From Microstegium vimineum (lineage: Eukaryota > Streptophyta > Magnoliopsida > Poales > Poaceae), in contig CM039124.1 of NCBI GenBank assembly GCA_022036555.1, positions 54,962,456 to 55,026,455 of the forward strand: 64,000 nt of DNA. The letters are read 5' to 3'. Shown here one piece after another: positions 1 to 12,178 of this stretch (positions are counted from its first letter, which is position 1; every line of letters begins with the position of its first letter). A program made the translations under genes and the position numbers. The notes beneath the pieces were generated by a model. The model saw nothing but the letters and a program-made list of their open reading frames with translations, searched no databases and was not told the origin of the DNA.

Positions 1-82
1 TGTTTGCGTAGTAAAGTATATATTTGCGTTATATACACTTAATATGATGTTCTATATTGACTTTTTGCTTCTGTAAATGCAG

Positions 83-1264
83 GTAACATCACCAGGTGGC
101 AACACTGTGCACACATTGAAGGGAAAATCTGGTGACAAATTTGAGTTTAAAGCTCCGAAGGGTGGCATGTACAAGTTCTGCTTCCATAACCCATATGGAG
201 CACCTGAAACTGTTTCTTTCTACATTCATGTTGGGCACATACCCAATGAGCACAATCTGGCAAAAGATGGTTAGTTTACTGCCTTTGTATCTTAAACTTC
301 TCAGCACCTGCCTACTCTTTCAATCTTAACCGTTTTGCAATTACTAAACAACCATCAATTCGATTGATTTTTTTTACTTTCATTATTGTTCAGAGTTATG
401 TGTCATTCGTCCAGTGTTAACATTTTGCACTGCCATGTGTAACCAATGTCTCATTTCTATTGCAGAGCACTTGGACCCTATCAATGTTAAAATTGCGGAG
501 CTGAAGGAAGCATTAGAATCTGTCACCGCCGAGCAGAAGTACCTAAAAGCACGCGAAGCTCGTCACCGACACAGTAAGCTCAATGGACTTGGGCCTTGCA
601 TGAGCTCTTATTACATCTCTAGAATGTTTAGCACATTATAGCGTTTATGCTAGTTTTTTCTTTTGAAAAATAACATCAAAACTGACAGAAAGAAGGGCCC
701 TAGCAGTTAGAAATTAGAACCATTTGTGTCAACATTTCTGAATGCATTAGAGTTAGAGCGCAACTAGATGTAGATATTAGTAATTTAGTATCCGTCAATT
801 CTCCACTGATCTAAGTTTGTATCTGGTTTATCACTGCATACTTATCCAATCAATGCGTTCTTCAATGTAGAGGAGTCAAAAGATGATTTTGTTTAGTGAA
901 ATGGTTCAACCCGTTCTGTTTTGTCTAACTCTTTCAGTTTTCCTTTCTATTCAAGTGAAAAAAAAGCCTTGTACTGAGATCTCTAGAAAATCTAGGTAAC
1001 AAACGTCTAATTACATAGCAGGGAACAGAACATTATGAATACATTTTCTTCTGTTGGTCTTTTTCATGTATTTATTATTGCTACCATTTTATGACAGTGC
1101 TGAGTTAATTTCATGTTTGATTTAACCCAGCTAATGAGAGCACCAGAAAGCGTGTCATGTTCTATACAATGGCGGAGTACATAGCTTTCATGGCTGCTAG
1201 CGCATTGCAAGTCCTCTACATCCGCCGCTTGTTCAGTAAAAATGTGGGATACAACAGAGTGTAG
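83..1264 (+). CDS. p24 beta-subfamily transmembrane cargo receptor (emp24/GOLD), 3' part
   Basis: Three exons are visible: 83-269, 466-573 and 1131-1264 (stop TAG), each joined by GT..AG in frame; the 5' exons lie left of the window. p24 proteins are type I membrane proteins of COPI/COPII vesicles that sort cargo between ER and Golgi. Exon 1 here encodes the second half of the GOLD domain (beta-strand pattern, Cys in YKFCFHNP). Exon 2 encodes the acidic/basic coiled coil (LKEALESVTAEQKYLKAREA). Exon 3 encodes the single membrane span and a short cytosolic tail, RRLFSKNVGYNRV, with the RRxF motif and no dilysine, as is usual for the plant beta group. The family is clear; whether it is beta2 or beta3 is a guess. 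The 3' UTR probably runs to about 1,560. Confidence 0.88.
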
Positions 1265-1655
1265 GATACAACTCTACTTCAAAGGCGACAATGGAAGCAG
1301 CACATGATCCGAATGGGAAACATTCTCTGCCAATTTGACAACTTGTAGCTCTTCATGCACCCTCTTTTTTTTTGTTAGTTTATATAAGAAAACACTTTTC
1401 AATTTACATCTTGTACTTTTAGCAACACTAGTGATATGTTGAGTGCATTTGAAGCTGAACATAGTTCCATAATTAATCTTCAGAGGATTGTTATGAAAGT
1501 TAGTATTGTTCTGCTACCGATTTTGATTCTATGTAATCCTGTGATGTCTTAACGGGCTTAGGCATTGTTAGCAGCAGAAGGGTATTATATCTGACAGTAG
1601 GACAATGACGACATTATGGGTTAATTTCGTGGCACCATTTCACGCCTTAGACTTA

Positions 1656-2037
1656 GGCCCTGTTGGATCCATTAGCACTAAAAATTAGCTAGCTAATAAC
1701 TAATAGCTGTTTTTTTTTTTTGCAAGGGACTGTTTGGATCCCCGTGCTAATGCTAATAGATGGTTGGATTGTGAATTGAATGTTCATATAAACTATTAGC
1801 ATCTATTAGTAAGTCGAAACCAGCTAATGGAACTACTAGTAAGTAGCCCTTTTGCTAATAGCTGGTTGGATAGTGAATTGAAGGTACATATAAGCTATTA
1901 GCATCTATTAGTATTTCGAAACCTGCTAATGAAAATAATATTTAGTAGTTCTCTTGCGAATAATTAGCAGGCAAGTTTGGATCTGCTAGTACGGATTTTA
2001 GCTACTGATTTTTAGTGCTAACGGATATAGAAAGGCC
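1656..2037. mobile_element. Tourist-like (PIF/Harbinger) MITE with internal tandem duplication
   Basis: The ends are inverted, GGCCCTGTTGGATCC... and ...GGATATAGAAAGGCC, and the element is flanked on both sides by TTA, the target site typical of PIF/Harbinger. Both termini carry the complementary TAGCACTAAAAAT / ATTTTTAGTGCTA. Inside, a segment of about 105 bp (GCTAATAG-TGGTTGGAT...) occurs twice in tandem, near 1745-1850 and 1854-1940, so this copy is longer than a minimal MITE. No coding capacity is seen. Confidence 0.7.
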
Positions 2038-2169
2038 TTAAATTGGAAATACTGATGGACATAAATAAGTTGTTTAATGGAAAACATTTAAACATGTGTA
2101 TACACTCCTAAATCCTGAATAGAATTTGTTCGTAAGCATGCGTGTTTTTGAATAACTGCTAATTTATTA

Positions 2170-2326
2170 TTCCCTCCGTTCCATTCCAAATGATAAGACG
2201 TTTTGACTTTTCTAGATTTATAACTTTTACTATGCGTCCAAATATATGTTATGTCTAGATACATAGAAAATATTATAAATTTAGAAATGTCAAAGTGTCT
2301 TATAATTTATGACATAGGAAGTAGTT
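2170..2326. mobile_element. Decayed Stowaway MITE
   Basis: It begins TTCCCTCCGTTCCATTCCAAATGATAAGACGTTTTGAC (given here only as a consensus-like stretch) and ends with the reverse complement form TTATAATTTATGACATAGGAAGTAG. The right terminus has lost the perfect GGGAG end. It is the same family as the better copy at 27164-27317. Confidence 0.65.
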
Positions 2327-2853
2327 TCTAAAAAATATGTTAATTTTGCCTGCAATAATGCTTTATGAGAGAGATAAGCAAGCCGGCTGAGTAGTTCAAA
2401 AGCAAATTGGTGACCCTAAGGTGGCGTTTTCAAAATAGGTCACCACCACACTTATTCTGAAAAACCAGTACAATTTGTTGAACCAAACAGGATCAATTCC
2501 GCACCCTTTGTGTGGAAATTCAAGGGATCGAAACCAAGGTCAATAATATGGTCAGATAAAACTGTGCAATTCATAGCTATACCAAGCCACAATGCCACAT
2601 CACAGACAGCAGTACCATGTCCCAAAAATGTTCTCTCTATTGGAGCAGTAGGGGATACTTATTTACTTACTAGAACTCCTGATCAAATACTTCACAATCA
2701 AGTACATTAACATTTTTGTTTGACATTTGAGTTCAAATGGACATAGGGAAGTATCATTTGTTGCACCATGACAGAGGTTTGAACTTGGACATGCATATCT
2801 TTTGGTCAGAATAAAACTGCAGACCTTTGTTTGATCGTATTGCTTTCATATAA
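2327..2853. other. Intergenic spacer between convergent genes
   Basis: AT-rich sequence between the 3' side of the p24 gene and the stop codon of the minus-strand gene at 2854. It must contain the 3' UTR of the minus-strand gene. No ORF, repeat or RNA gene could be supported. Confidence 0.5.
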
Positions 2854-4365
2854 TCACACTCTTGGCCACTGTGGGCTGACTACCTGCAGCGTAAATAAAC
2901 AAAATCATCACTAACGAGCATATCATCTTTTTACTGAGCGTGTACATATTGACAGTGCTGCTATAAACCTCTAATGTGCTGAAAACTAACTGCATGCGGC
3001 TAGCAACTACTGATGGTTCCTCTGAATTTCCTGTGACAGCCATCTGTTCCAGCTGCAAGGTTTTCACTGGTAACCTGCAGCGTCAATTTTAGGAACATGT
3101 ATGGGATTCTAAGATAAAAGAAGAAGAACACTGCTGGCAGAAGCTGCTCTTACCATGCCATTCCTTTGACATAATAAGCGTTTGCGATTATAGCACAAAA
3201 CCCTTTCCACTGATGCAAGACGTCAGCTGACACCGGTGGGTTAGTAGACCACCTGGTCACTGTTAGTTGTGGTGTGCACAATATTGTCATGTACACTATA
3301 CTGAGCCACAGAATGCACTCACGAGTCTGCATAAAAGAGTGCCACTGAGGTAAATAATGAAACTAGAGAAGATCTTATGGGGGGCATTTGCATCACAAAC
3401 ATACTCACTACTGAATTACATGAGACCTTATAAAAGCTTCATATCTTGCAAATGAAAACTAGTGGGCTTACTCTACTGAATACAAAAATCAACAAAAATA
3501 AAGATTTTGTGTAAACAAATCAAAGTGCAGATTTTTCTAAAGCAATAAGATCAGCAAAACTGTTTGAGTTTGACTTGACTACAAAAGCTGCAGTACAAAA
3601 ATGTAAATGCATAACAGAAGATGATACTGAACAGTAATATCAGAAAATAAATGATGCAGCACATGAGTGTCAGAGTATGCTGACCTCAAAAGAGTGGACT
3701 TTGAACTTCGAGCTGATCCCCCCTAAGGACCCTAAGCCTTCAATCTCTAGACCAGAATCTTCAATATCCATAAGTTCCTTTCTAAGCCCCTCATCTGTAC
3801 ACCCTAGTGCATATGCGGTCACTCCAGCACTGACAAACTCCGAATATATTCAGACACAGTAATTACTAATTAACAAACAGAAAAACTTCTGGCAAGTATG
3901 GTGACGATTCAACAAGAATCAATACTTTTAGGTTTTCTCCACCTCCTCCTCGATCAATAACTTTCTTATATCTCTTGAATAAACTGATGGCTATGTTACG
4001 TGATGAGCGGAAGTCATCATCGGGCGAAGCATTAACATGGAATCGATGCTGCATACAACAAAATGCTTTAATAAGAGGGAAAAAACAGTGATCAAAATCG
4101 CAAAATGGAGGGCAAGGAATACCAGCCAGTGCCTTGTAGTTCTTTCATTTAAGCTTTTACACAGATGATGGCTGATTCTAGTGAAGTGAACTTTGTGGTT
4201 GTGAACAATGTGTGGCTTCTGTACATGATGGCCTTCTGCTGAACTGCAAACTGCACTGCATCCTATTTTACCATGAAACACCGAGGCACTCTTTGCAGAG
4301 AGTTTTAGGTCCCGGCAAGAACTAGGCCTCACAAAAGGAACAGTTTCATTTAGCAGAGTACTCAT
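2854..4365 (-). CDS. Conserved plant protein of unknown function, six coding exons, probably plastid-targeted
   Basis: Reading the minus strand, coding exons are 4365-4123, 4048-3926, 3837-3685, 3326-3154, 3074-2969 and 2883-2854; all join in frame with GT..AG and give 828 nt, 275 residues, ending in SPQWPRV. The order and residues (a Gly-rich GGGGENLK turn, then LGCTDEGLRKELMDIEDSG, a hydrophobic CILWLSIVYMTILCTP segment, and QWKGFCAIIANAYYVKGMAW) match a single-copy plant protein I remember only as 'expressed protein', without known function. The N-terminus is rich in Ser/Thr/Arg and poor in acid, like a transit peptide. The hydrophobic segment near residues 177-192 could lie in a membrane. 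The first ATG in the mRNA (4388-4386) opens a three-codon upstream ORF (ATG TAC AGA TAG) before the chosen start. Splice sites are confident; function is not. Confidence 0.75.
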
Positions 4366-5200
4366 CAGACTCCAAGCTATCTGTACATTCCACTGAAAAC
4401 AGGACAGGACTCCAGGACGCAATTCAACCTACGACAGAGTATGCTTTAATCAATCACCAAGAAGAACTAGGAGCATTGCATGATTAAATTATGCTCAATT
4501 ATAACAAGCAGTCTGATAATCTCCCCTTTAGTGGCATCTGAGGGATGCGTCCAAAGATTAAAAATTTAAAATCAAGCAAAATGTGTACTTTCTCACACAA
4601 CGTATCACAAGTTAAAGAAAAGCATGAGCAATGGCAACTGTTGCTGAATGAACCGACCAAAACATTTTTTTTTACTATCAATATACTGAATACAAGAGAA
4701 GCAGAAAATATCCATGTTACTAGGCAAGAAAAGCTAATTCACAGACCATATTCCAACTTCCAGCAACGAACTTCATCTTCATGCCCGCTTAAGTTTCAAA
4801 ACAGACTTTTACATCTCTTCACATAATACAGTTGCCTTCATGACCCAAAATGACAAATTTAAAAAGAAATAAAAAATAAGAAACACCCCACAAATTAAAG
4901 CTCTACTAGAACCATTCCACTCAGCATGGCAGCATACTTGATGTCAATTGACACTCATTTGACTACCGAGATGTAACACTAACAATCTGCGCCCTTATAT
5001 TTCACAAAGAAGCAAGCCAAGGTCCATAGGAAGAAGAAAACAAATCAGTATCCAAAAAAGGAAATTAATCTGTATTCCCCTTTCAAACGACCCAAACAAG
5101 CAATCTGCCTATGGGTACCAGATGTCCAGATACCATCACCAGGTACTGAGCTGAAACAATCCGAACGCGAGCAACAAACTGCAAGGGGAGCAGGGCTCAC

Positions 5201-5306
5201 CTCGCTCACTGGGGGGCAGCGGCCGGAAGATGGCGCCTGGCGGTGGTATACTGGTATCTCCAAGAAGTGGGAGTGAGACGGGAGAGGTGGGGACGTGGAA
5301 ATATAT
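5201..5306 (-). promoter_or_regulatory. TATA box and non-coding first exon of the minus-strand gene
   Basis: On the minus strand TATATAT lies at about 5306-5300. About 30 bases downstream begins a GC-rich exon ending in GAG followed by a GTGAGC donor (exon edge 5201). This exon contains no ATG, which is why translation is placed in exon 2; the matching acceptor is at 4429-4430. The transcription start near 5270 is inferred. Confidence 0.5.
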
Positions 5307-5472
5307 AGATACTTGGAGGGGTTAAGTGGCTAAAATTTGGCGAGCGGAATGTATAAGCAAGCGAACAAGAAATTCGAGCGACACAATAAAAAACGACTGG
5401 CGAGGCGCGCGGAGGGAAAGCGCGAGGATGGCAGCCCTCGGCCTGTCGCTGTAGCTGTCGCTGAGTCTTTCA

Positions 5473-5534
5473 AGATGGGCCTGTTTGGCTGTTTACGGCC
5501 CGTAGATGGGCCTGTTTGGCTGCTTATGGTCCGT
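5473..5534. repeat. 31-bp tandem duplication
   Basis: Two adjacent copies of AGATGGGCCTGTTTGGCTG plus a 12-base tail (GTTTACGGCCCGT-like), at 5473-5503 and 5504-5534, differ at a few bases. It lies upstream of the minus-strand promoter. Confidence 0.75.
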
Positions 5535-6797
5535 GTCCGTAGGAGGGAATGCGTCTGGGCTCTTCCTTGTTCCTTCTGCCGTTCCCTATCCATAAACCCT
5601 GTAAAACTCGCACACCTTTCTTGTGTGCATCATCTGCTCAAAAAATAAAAATCTTTGGAATGACCACTCCATGTTGCTTTGAAATAGAGGCGTATTTGTA
5701 GAGAAAATGAAAACACAGTGTTTCACGGATATTATTACAATGCCAGCAACCACGCAGGAATAAACGATACTATTATTGTAATATAACTGATTAACTAACC
5801 AAAAGCATCTGGACGAGAGGTCCTGAAGACTTTCAGTTGCTACTTTCCAATTGCAACGCTCCAACGAACAAACCAAAAGATCTCTAGAGTGGCTAACGTG
5901 TGTTACTCACCCCCTGGTATTGACTCCCCTAGCAATGATCACATGCCGACATGCGTAATCTATCGGTGTGCTATCTAGCATCAACACACCAAACAGGTCC
6001 CGATCGTGTGTTGTCGTTGCTTGAGAAGAATGCTTTGGCCTGTTACACACCCGTTGCATGGGTATATCCACACCCATACGTTGCTTATCCGCAATGTTCC
6101 CCTCCCTAATTTTTGTGCTCATACCCAATTCCCCATATCCATATCCATCGGATAATTTTTTTTAGCAAATATCCATCGGATAATTATCAGATTTTTTTTT
6201 TTTACTTCATCAGAGGCTCAGAGCATCAGCAATGGCCGTTCCTATGCCGGTCCAGGTCCTATAGCTATGGACCCGGCTCGCTCACATTGCGCACCCGAAC
6301 TCACTGCCCGCCGAGTAAAAATCATGCTTCCCTCACCTTCGACTGCCTCCTGCGCAACGCATCGTGGAGGAGTGGCCACGGATCCCGCAGCTGCGACTGC
6401 GCTCGCGCCCTGCATCCTCTCTCTCTCTCTCGCACCGGCCGGCTGGGGCACTACGGCCGAGCGGAGCAACAGCGACTCCGCGCCCGCACCGCCGCGTGCC
6501 ATCGCGTCCTCCATCTGCTCGGAGCCGCCGCGTCGGGTGGGAGAAGGGAGCTACCATGGTGGGGAGGGAGGAGGCAGCCATGCCATGGGATGGGAGAGAG
6601 CAAGAAGGAATCCGGCTATGTCGGGGAAAAAGAAAAAGGGAAAAGAAGGAGCTGACGCACGGGTCGGGATGAAGAGGATTGCTCGCAGTCGCAGACTCGC
6701 AGGAAGAACGTCTGGATCTTTTTTTATTACTGTGGGTCCACTTATCACTTGGCACTCCGGTTGTCATGTCTTCCACCCTCCGCGCGACGGTCGGTGC
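5535..6797. other. Intergenic; GC-rich block without a supported gene
   Basis: 5535-6200 is ordinary AT-rich spacer. 6220-6790 is GC-rich and open in several frames on both strands, but no frame shows a recognisable domain, consistent splice signals or a credible start. It may be captured sequence in an old transposon. I see no gene here. Confidence 0.4.
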
Positions 6798-7411
6798 TAA
6801 GGCTGGCATAACGAGCCAGCGGCTCGGCTCGTTCTCTTAGCGAGCATCTTAACGAGCCAGCTCGGCTCGGTTCGTTATCTTAGCGAGTCAGAAAACCAGC
6901 TCGACTCGACTCGTTTACGAGCTCTGGCTCGTTAGGCTCGCGAGCCAGACGAAAAAAAAAATATTTTTTAAAATTTTGAGAATAATAATAATGTAAAATT
7001 TATTTATTTATGAGTCTTCAATCAAATAAAAATTAATATGTATCAATATATTATAGTAGTACATTATACATATATTATCCATACTTTATATATATAATGT
7101 ATCTATAATCAATTATTGATTATCCATACATCCATTTAAAAACAATAAAATCATATAATCTTAAATTTATAAAGTCAAAGTCTAATAATCAACTAATTTC
7201 AAAATATAAAACATGAAGTCTCATAAAACTAATAAAATTTAAGGTCAATAACTTTAACTCATTAGGCTCACGAGCCAGCTCGAGCTGGCTCATTAACTAA
7301 ACGGGCTAAAGTGTTGGCTCAGCTCGTTGAAAAATATAACCGAGCCGAGCCGAACCAATAACGAGCCGAGTCGAGCGAGTTACCGAGCCACGAGCTTTCC
7401 GTCCAGCCTTA
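6798..7411. mobile_element. Non-autonomous DNA transposon with GAGC/GCTC-rich termini
   Basis: The ends are inverted, TAAGGCTGG at 6798-6806 and CCAGCCTTA at 7403-7411. The subterminal 150 bases on each side are packed with short GAGCC/GGCTC units in both orientations (CGAGCCAGC, GGCTCGTTAG). The core (6950-7260) is AT-rich and non-coding. The subterminal clusters would serve as transposase-binding sites in hAT- or CACTA-type elements; the superfamily is not settled because no clean target duplication is visible. Confidence 0.65.
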
Positions 7412-7442
7412 CTCCGTCGAAGGCCGAACCACCTCCCTTTTT

Positions 7443-7565
7443 AGGGCCCGTTTGGAACATGGGATTTTTTTCTGTTCCTCTAGTTTTTCATGTAAAAATG
7501 AATTGATTCATATAAAATTCCTACAAAATTCTTGTGAAATTCTTTCGTTCCAAAGAGGCTATAGG
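7443..7565. mobile_element. Short MITE with GTTTGGAAC ends
   Basis: It starts GGGCCCGTTTGGAAC and ends GTTCCAAAGAGGCTATA, an imperfect terminal inverted repeat, with complementary AATTCCTACAAAATT-type sequence inside. Non-coding. Confidence 0.5.
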
Positions 7566-8194
7566 TCATGGGCGGCTCCTCCGTAAACACGAAACCCACC
7601 ATCCCGGCCTGCAGCGATCTCGCCGGCGGCTATCCCTCTCACTTCTAATCTCGTCGGCGTACGTCATCACCAAATGAAGATTGTGCTCCTCCACCTCTCG
7701 ACCAACGGCGGCGTCCCACCTTGCGTTTGCCTCGACGGCTCGCTCTAGTGCCCGCCCGCCACCGACTGACATGGACTTCCTCCGCCGGATTCCAGCAACC
7801 CAGCCGGATTCCTGAAACCCGAACGCCCAACCACCGGTGGCTTCTTCGGACAAGCAGCCTAGAGTTTGGGATCTGTACTGCTGACACGTTAAAGCCACAC
7901 CATGATAGTAGAAGCCGATTCAGCTAGTACGTGCAGGACAGCAGATTCTGAATCTGGATCCATCATCCATTGACTCTTTTTCTTTCTTTTTTTTTTTGTT
8001 TTTGCCATTTATAGCTGTCTCGCAGTCGCTTCATGTTCCGCGACTTCCGCCGCGCCCCCGTCGCAGACTTTCCCGGGCCTTTTTCTGGCTTGTGGCGTGT
8101 ATTATTATGGCCCTGATCCTGATCGACGCTGAAAGGCAAACTCCACTTGCGTTGTGGGACCTTGGAAGAAACACAAACGGTGATGGATTCAACA

Positions 8195-8256
8195 CACCTT
8201 TTAACGTGTCTAACTGAACATAGAATCCACCTTTTAACGTGTCTAACTAAACATAG
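8195..8256. repeat. 29-bp direct duplication
   Basis: CACCTTTTAACGTGTCTAAC plus T(G/A)AACATAG occurs at 8195-8223 and again at 8228-8256, with one mismatch and a 4-base gap. Confidence 0.8.
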
Positions 8257-8297
8257 CTAGGGACCAACATACACGAAATTGTCGATCGCAAAGTTAC

Positions 8298-8302
<5 letters not shown>

Positions 8303-8331
<29 letters not shown>
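8303..8331. repeat. Poly-G tract, 29 bases
   Basis: Uninterrupted run of 29 G. The true length is uncertain because such runs are poorly sequenced. It can form G-quadruplexes in principle. Confidence 0.85.
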
Positions 8332-8333
<2 letters not shown>

Positions 8334-11300
8334 AGTAATTTCTACTGCCAGATTTGCTGCGTGCATATGAAAGTCGGCTAATTTGTGTCTCACCTTGTGT
8401 GTGTCCAAATATTTCATGGCACGGAAAGTCAAATCCTAAATCATGTGAATGAAAGCTAGAATATAAGAAGCAATTGCCGTAATGATTTGCCTCACGAGAG
8501 TGGATTAGTTCAGCGTGTCTTTTTGAGTGCCCGGTCTGTCGTGACGAGTCAAATTTGGAACCGGCCCAGATCAAGCAGCGATGATCCGCACGGTTGCTCC
8601 TTTGTTGCGGACGCTCGTGTATTTTGATTTTTGACGGAGTTTCAAGAGAAGAAAAAAAATGTGGTTTGACAAAGATTTCTTTGTACCGGTATAAAACGTG
8701 GCGGAGCAGAAAATATCATTTGTCGGTCTCAGTAGTACGTATCCCTAGCTACGTGGTCCGTCGACACTCGACAGGAACAGGAGTGCGCCGTGCCACGCGG
8801 CCTGTCCGCCGCCGTGCACGCTTCAGAACACTACCGTACAGCTCGCGGTCGCGGCGGCCGTGCTGTTGTGCGTGCGGCCGTGCAGGCCGCGCGCTGGGTT
8901 CTCCGACACGCGGACGCGGCCATGCATGGAATTCCCAAGCCTGCTCCTCCGTGCAGCGTCCAGGCAGCTTAAATTTTTCGGGATCCAGGGGCCCTCCGGA
9001 CACGCACGCGATGGTGTTTCCCGGCGGCCGGCGCGCGGCGCGGCACGGCGAAAGAAGATCATCGCAGTCGCAGCTCGCAAGACGCGACACGTGATGTGCC
9101 GCGAGGCGAACCGGTCCAGACTCGATCCCGGAGCTGGGTCGTCGCGCGAGCTCAGGCACGCCGCCGCCTCGTGCTCGCGTGGCCTTCCTTGCGGGCGACG
9201 CCGCATGAACCGTGGGTTATACATGCGTTCTGTTCCTGATCGACGTTGATGGCGTGCTCATCGTCTTGGTTCTATTTATTTTTCATAGCTGAGCTGACAA
9301 CTACAAAAAAAAATATAGAAAACGGTCAAATTTCACTCGCCTTTTTTATTTGTTACTGTATTATATTTCCATGAGACAAAGTGTACGTGGCTTTGATTCA
9401 GAGTGTCTTCAGATGACGACTCCCATGCCCGCTAGCAGTTGCAGATTTAGATTAGGCATGACCGCATGATGCGTGGTGTCTGGCTGTCTCTAACGTGATG
9501 GTGGACTACAGCATGGTGATCTAAATCTACTAGAGGCAAAAAGGGAAAAAGATAAATGTATGGTGGGCCGTTAATAGACTTCATTCAATTGAGGCCAGGC
9601 CATGACTTGCTCGCGCGGTCAGCCCGTTTGTTTTCGTAGCTCCGAGTAGTGGGACATGTCATGCGCGCGCGAGCCAGAAGGCGGACACGGACCGTGCAAG
9701 CACGTACCCGACGAAAGCCAGCCTTGTTAGATCCTTGTCGTGACTAGGATTTCTCCTCCATCTGTTTTAACAATCAATCTATCGACCAATCATCGACGCT
9801 GGAATAACGCTCACCTGCTAAAGATTTGCCGATCCGATCCGACCCGATCCCAGTTAATACATGCGATCCGTTCAAACAAACAAGAAAACAAAAGAATGCG
9901 TTGTGAATTGGTCGAGTGGATGGTCAAGCCAACCGGCATACCGGGAGCTGCGTACTCTTGATCATCATCCATGGATAGATAGATGGACCGTTTCAAGACC
10001 CGGAACGAGGCATCCATATATCGCCCTGGACCGGATGGATATGCATGCATGAATGCTTGATTGCGTATTAGTGCCACTAGAAATTCAGACGCTGTCGCGA
10101 TCTTGCGTCGACAGCACGAGCACTGTACGTATACGCCATACGCGCGCGGCCGCACCAACCGGCGTCGTCGCCGTCGCTGCCTGCATGCTCACGCACCGTG
10201 GGTTCACACTTCACATGCCTTTTATTTTTCCAGGTCGGTCAGGGAGGGACGGAGGGTCCTCAAGGAATCGATGGATCGGGGTCACGGCTCGGAAATTATT
10301 ATTGCTATATACTCCCTGAGAACAGGCTGCAGAGTCATCATTCTAGCACTGCTAGTTTATGCTCGACCAGACCTGACCCTCCGAGCTAGGCCGGAGGCCG
10401 TGCGCGCGTGCAGTACTCGCTTCACCGTCACTGCAAAATTATTGCCGCGCAGACCACCGCGCAGAATCATGCGTGGACACATGGCGGTGCCGTCGTCGTA
10501 AATTTAAATAGAGATGATTACAAGTTTACAAACCACATATAAATGTAGGACTCAAATGCGAAAGAAAATTAACCCTACGTGTATAAATAAACGTACCCCA
10601 GAGGATCTCCCACAGTCCCACAGACCACAGATGAGAAGTAATATGTACACGTGAAACTTATTTTTCTTGATTTATTAATGGAAGTATTAGACGTAATTTC
10701 GGGAAGTACTTTATTTAAGGTCTGATATTATTAGTAGGATGTAAACAAAAAGGGGCGAACATGGCAAGAAGCAGCACGTAGGACGGGATCAAAGCTTGTT
10801 ACTATTACTCCCAATCACGAAACGTCTCTGTCCGTGTTTGCCGGAGTCTCCCGACGGCGGCGGCGACCACCGGCTCCTATAATCGGCGCTCGGCATCCTC
10901 GCACCCAGCTTTAGTTAATTAGTAATCTAATCACAGACTCTGCATTCAAAATCGGCGAGACACCTTCGCGTGACACTGATGACGCGGACCGCCGGGACCC
11001 ACGGGCCACCGCCAGCCTTCGTCTCCACGCCTGCGACGTCACGGGGCAGGTTTTTCCACGATCCCCTGCGCCGCTGCAGAACAGCGTCGGCGCGCGCGAC
11101 CAACAGGGCCACGGGGCAGCGCCCCACCGCGCGCTTTGCGATTCGCGAGCGGGAGCGTCGCGGTGGATAAGATTCGGTGGGGGCGCGGGGTCTGCCTGCG
11201 CTGCGCCCGCCGTCTGCGCGGAGTAGCGGTGGGGCCGTGGATCGGGTGGTCGGCGGGGCCCGCTTGGCGGTGTGCGAAGAAGAGGTCCGCACGTTTGACC

Positions 11301-12178
11301 CTGACGACGCCACGTGGGAGAGGCTGACGGTCCGACATGGTCAGCGGCCGGAACAGGGCACCCGGAGCGCAAGGCGGCCTGTTTTCTTTTTTCTTTCCTC
11401 CCTTGTGATATACGGAGTAGGGGATAAAAGAGAAATCAATTTGCCCAAGAAACTTGAATGTTTATTTCATAGGAGATTTGAGGGAAGATTTGCATAGAAT
11501 CTCTAACAGTAAACGACTCCCACTGATGCATATTCAGCTTTATATTTGCGCGTCAAATGGATTTTCTGATAGCATCACTGTAAAAAGTGAAAAATATGAG
11601 AGATACAAGATTTCTCTCTAGTCAATAGAGGGTTGCATGAGTCATTTGCCTTTTATCATTATCTATTCCAAAATTGCTACAATACCATATCCAGATGAAG
11701 TGAGGGCGAGAGATTTTGATAAAAAAATCAACAAATTCTGTAAATAGTTATCTAATCTTTTATTTTGGATTTCTTGCTAGCCAAAGATAGATAGCGAACT
11801 AACTCTAGACTATGGATAAGATATAGAAATGCTATTAGAGAGTGAAGAGATATAAAAATGATTTTTATGCAGATGATTCTTTAAATGATAATATCATTTA
11901 AAGATGGTGTTTTAAAAAGATTTTTAGAGATGGCCTGAGTAGTAAATATTTGCGATAATTCTCTAGTTCCACTGATCTTCAGCGAAAGTTACCAAGATTA
12001 TTACTCTCTGTCATTGAAATTTTATCACTCCTTGTGTCCTATCAGTTTTATTTGTTAATTTCATGTGTGCCATTACCGTTATGAGGGAGTCAACCAAAAT
12101 GGTTGAATAGCACATATATGATGAAACATAACTTATATTTTAAACAATGGTACATGACATTAGATTTCAATAGATGAT

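Larger units (their letters stand above)
7566..12178. other. Long intergenic region with no supported gene
   Basis: GC-rich islands at 7566-7900, 8740-9230, 10030-10480 and 10930-11350 give overlapping open frames on both strands but no convincing protein. One 40-residue stretch near 11,240-11,340 (AVCEEEVRTFDPDDATWERL) resembles one blade of a kelch repeat and could be a gene relic. The rest (11,500-12,170) is AT-rich and featureless. Confidence 0.4.

Noticed and set aside
5337..5648. Open frame of 103 codons on + strand upstream of the minus-strand gene
   Set aside because: Overlaps the promoter and a 31-bp tandem repeat, has no domain and no splice structure.
6242..6809. Overlapping open frames on both strands in a GC-rich block
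   Set aside because: High G+C removes stops in all frames; low-complexity Arg/Ser/Pro translations without family likeness.
8749..9249. Long frames on both strands near 9 kb
   Set aside because: Same cause; none has a conserved motif, and frames on opposite strands are equally long.
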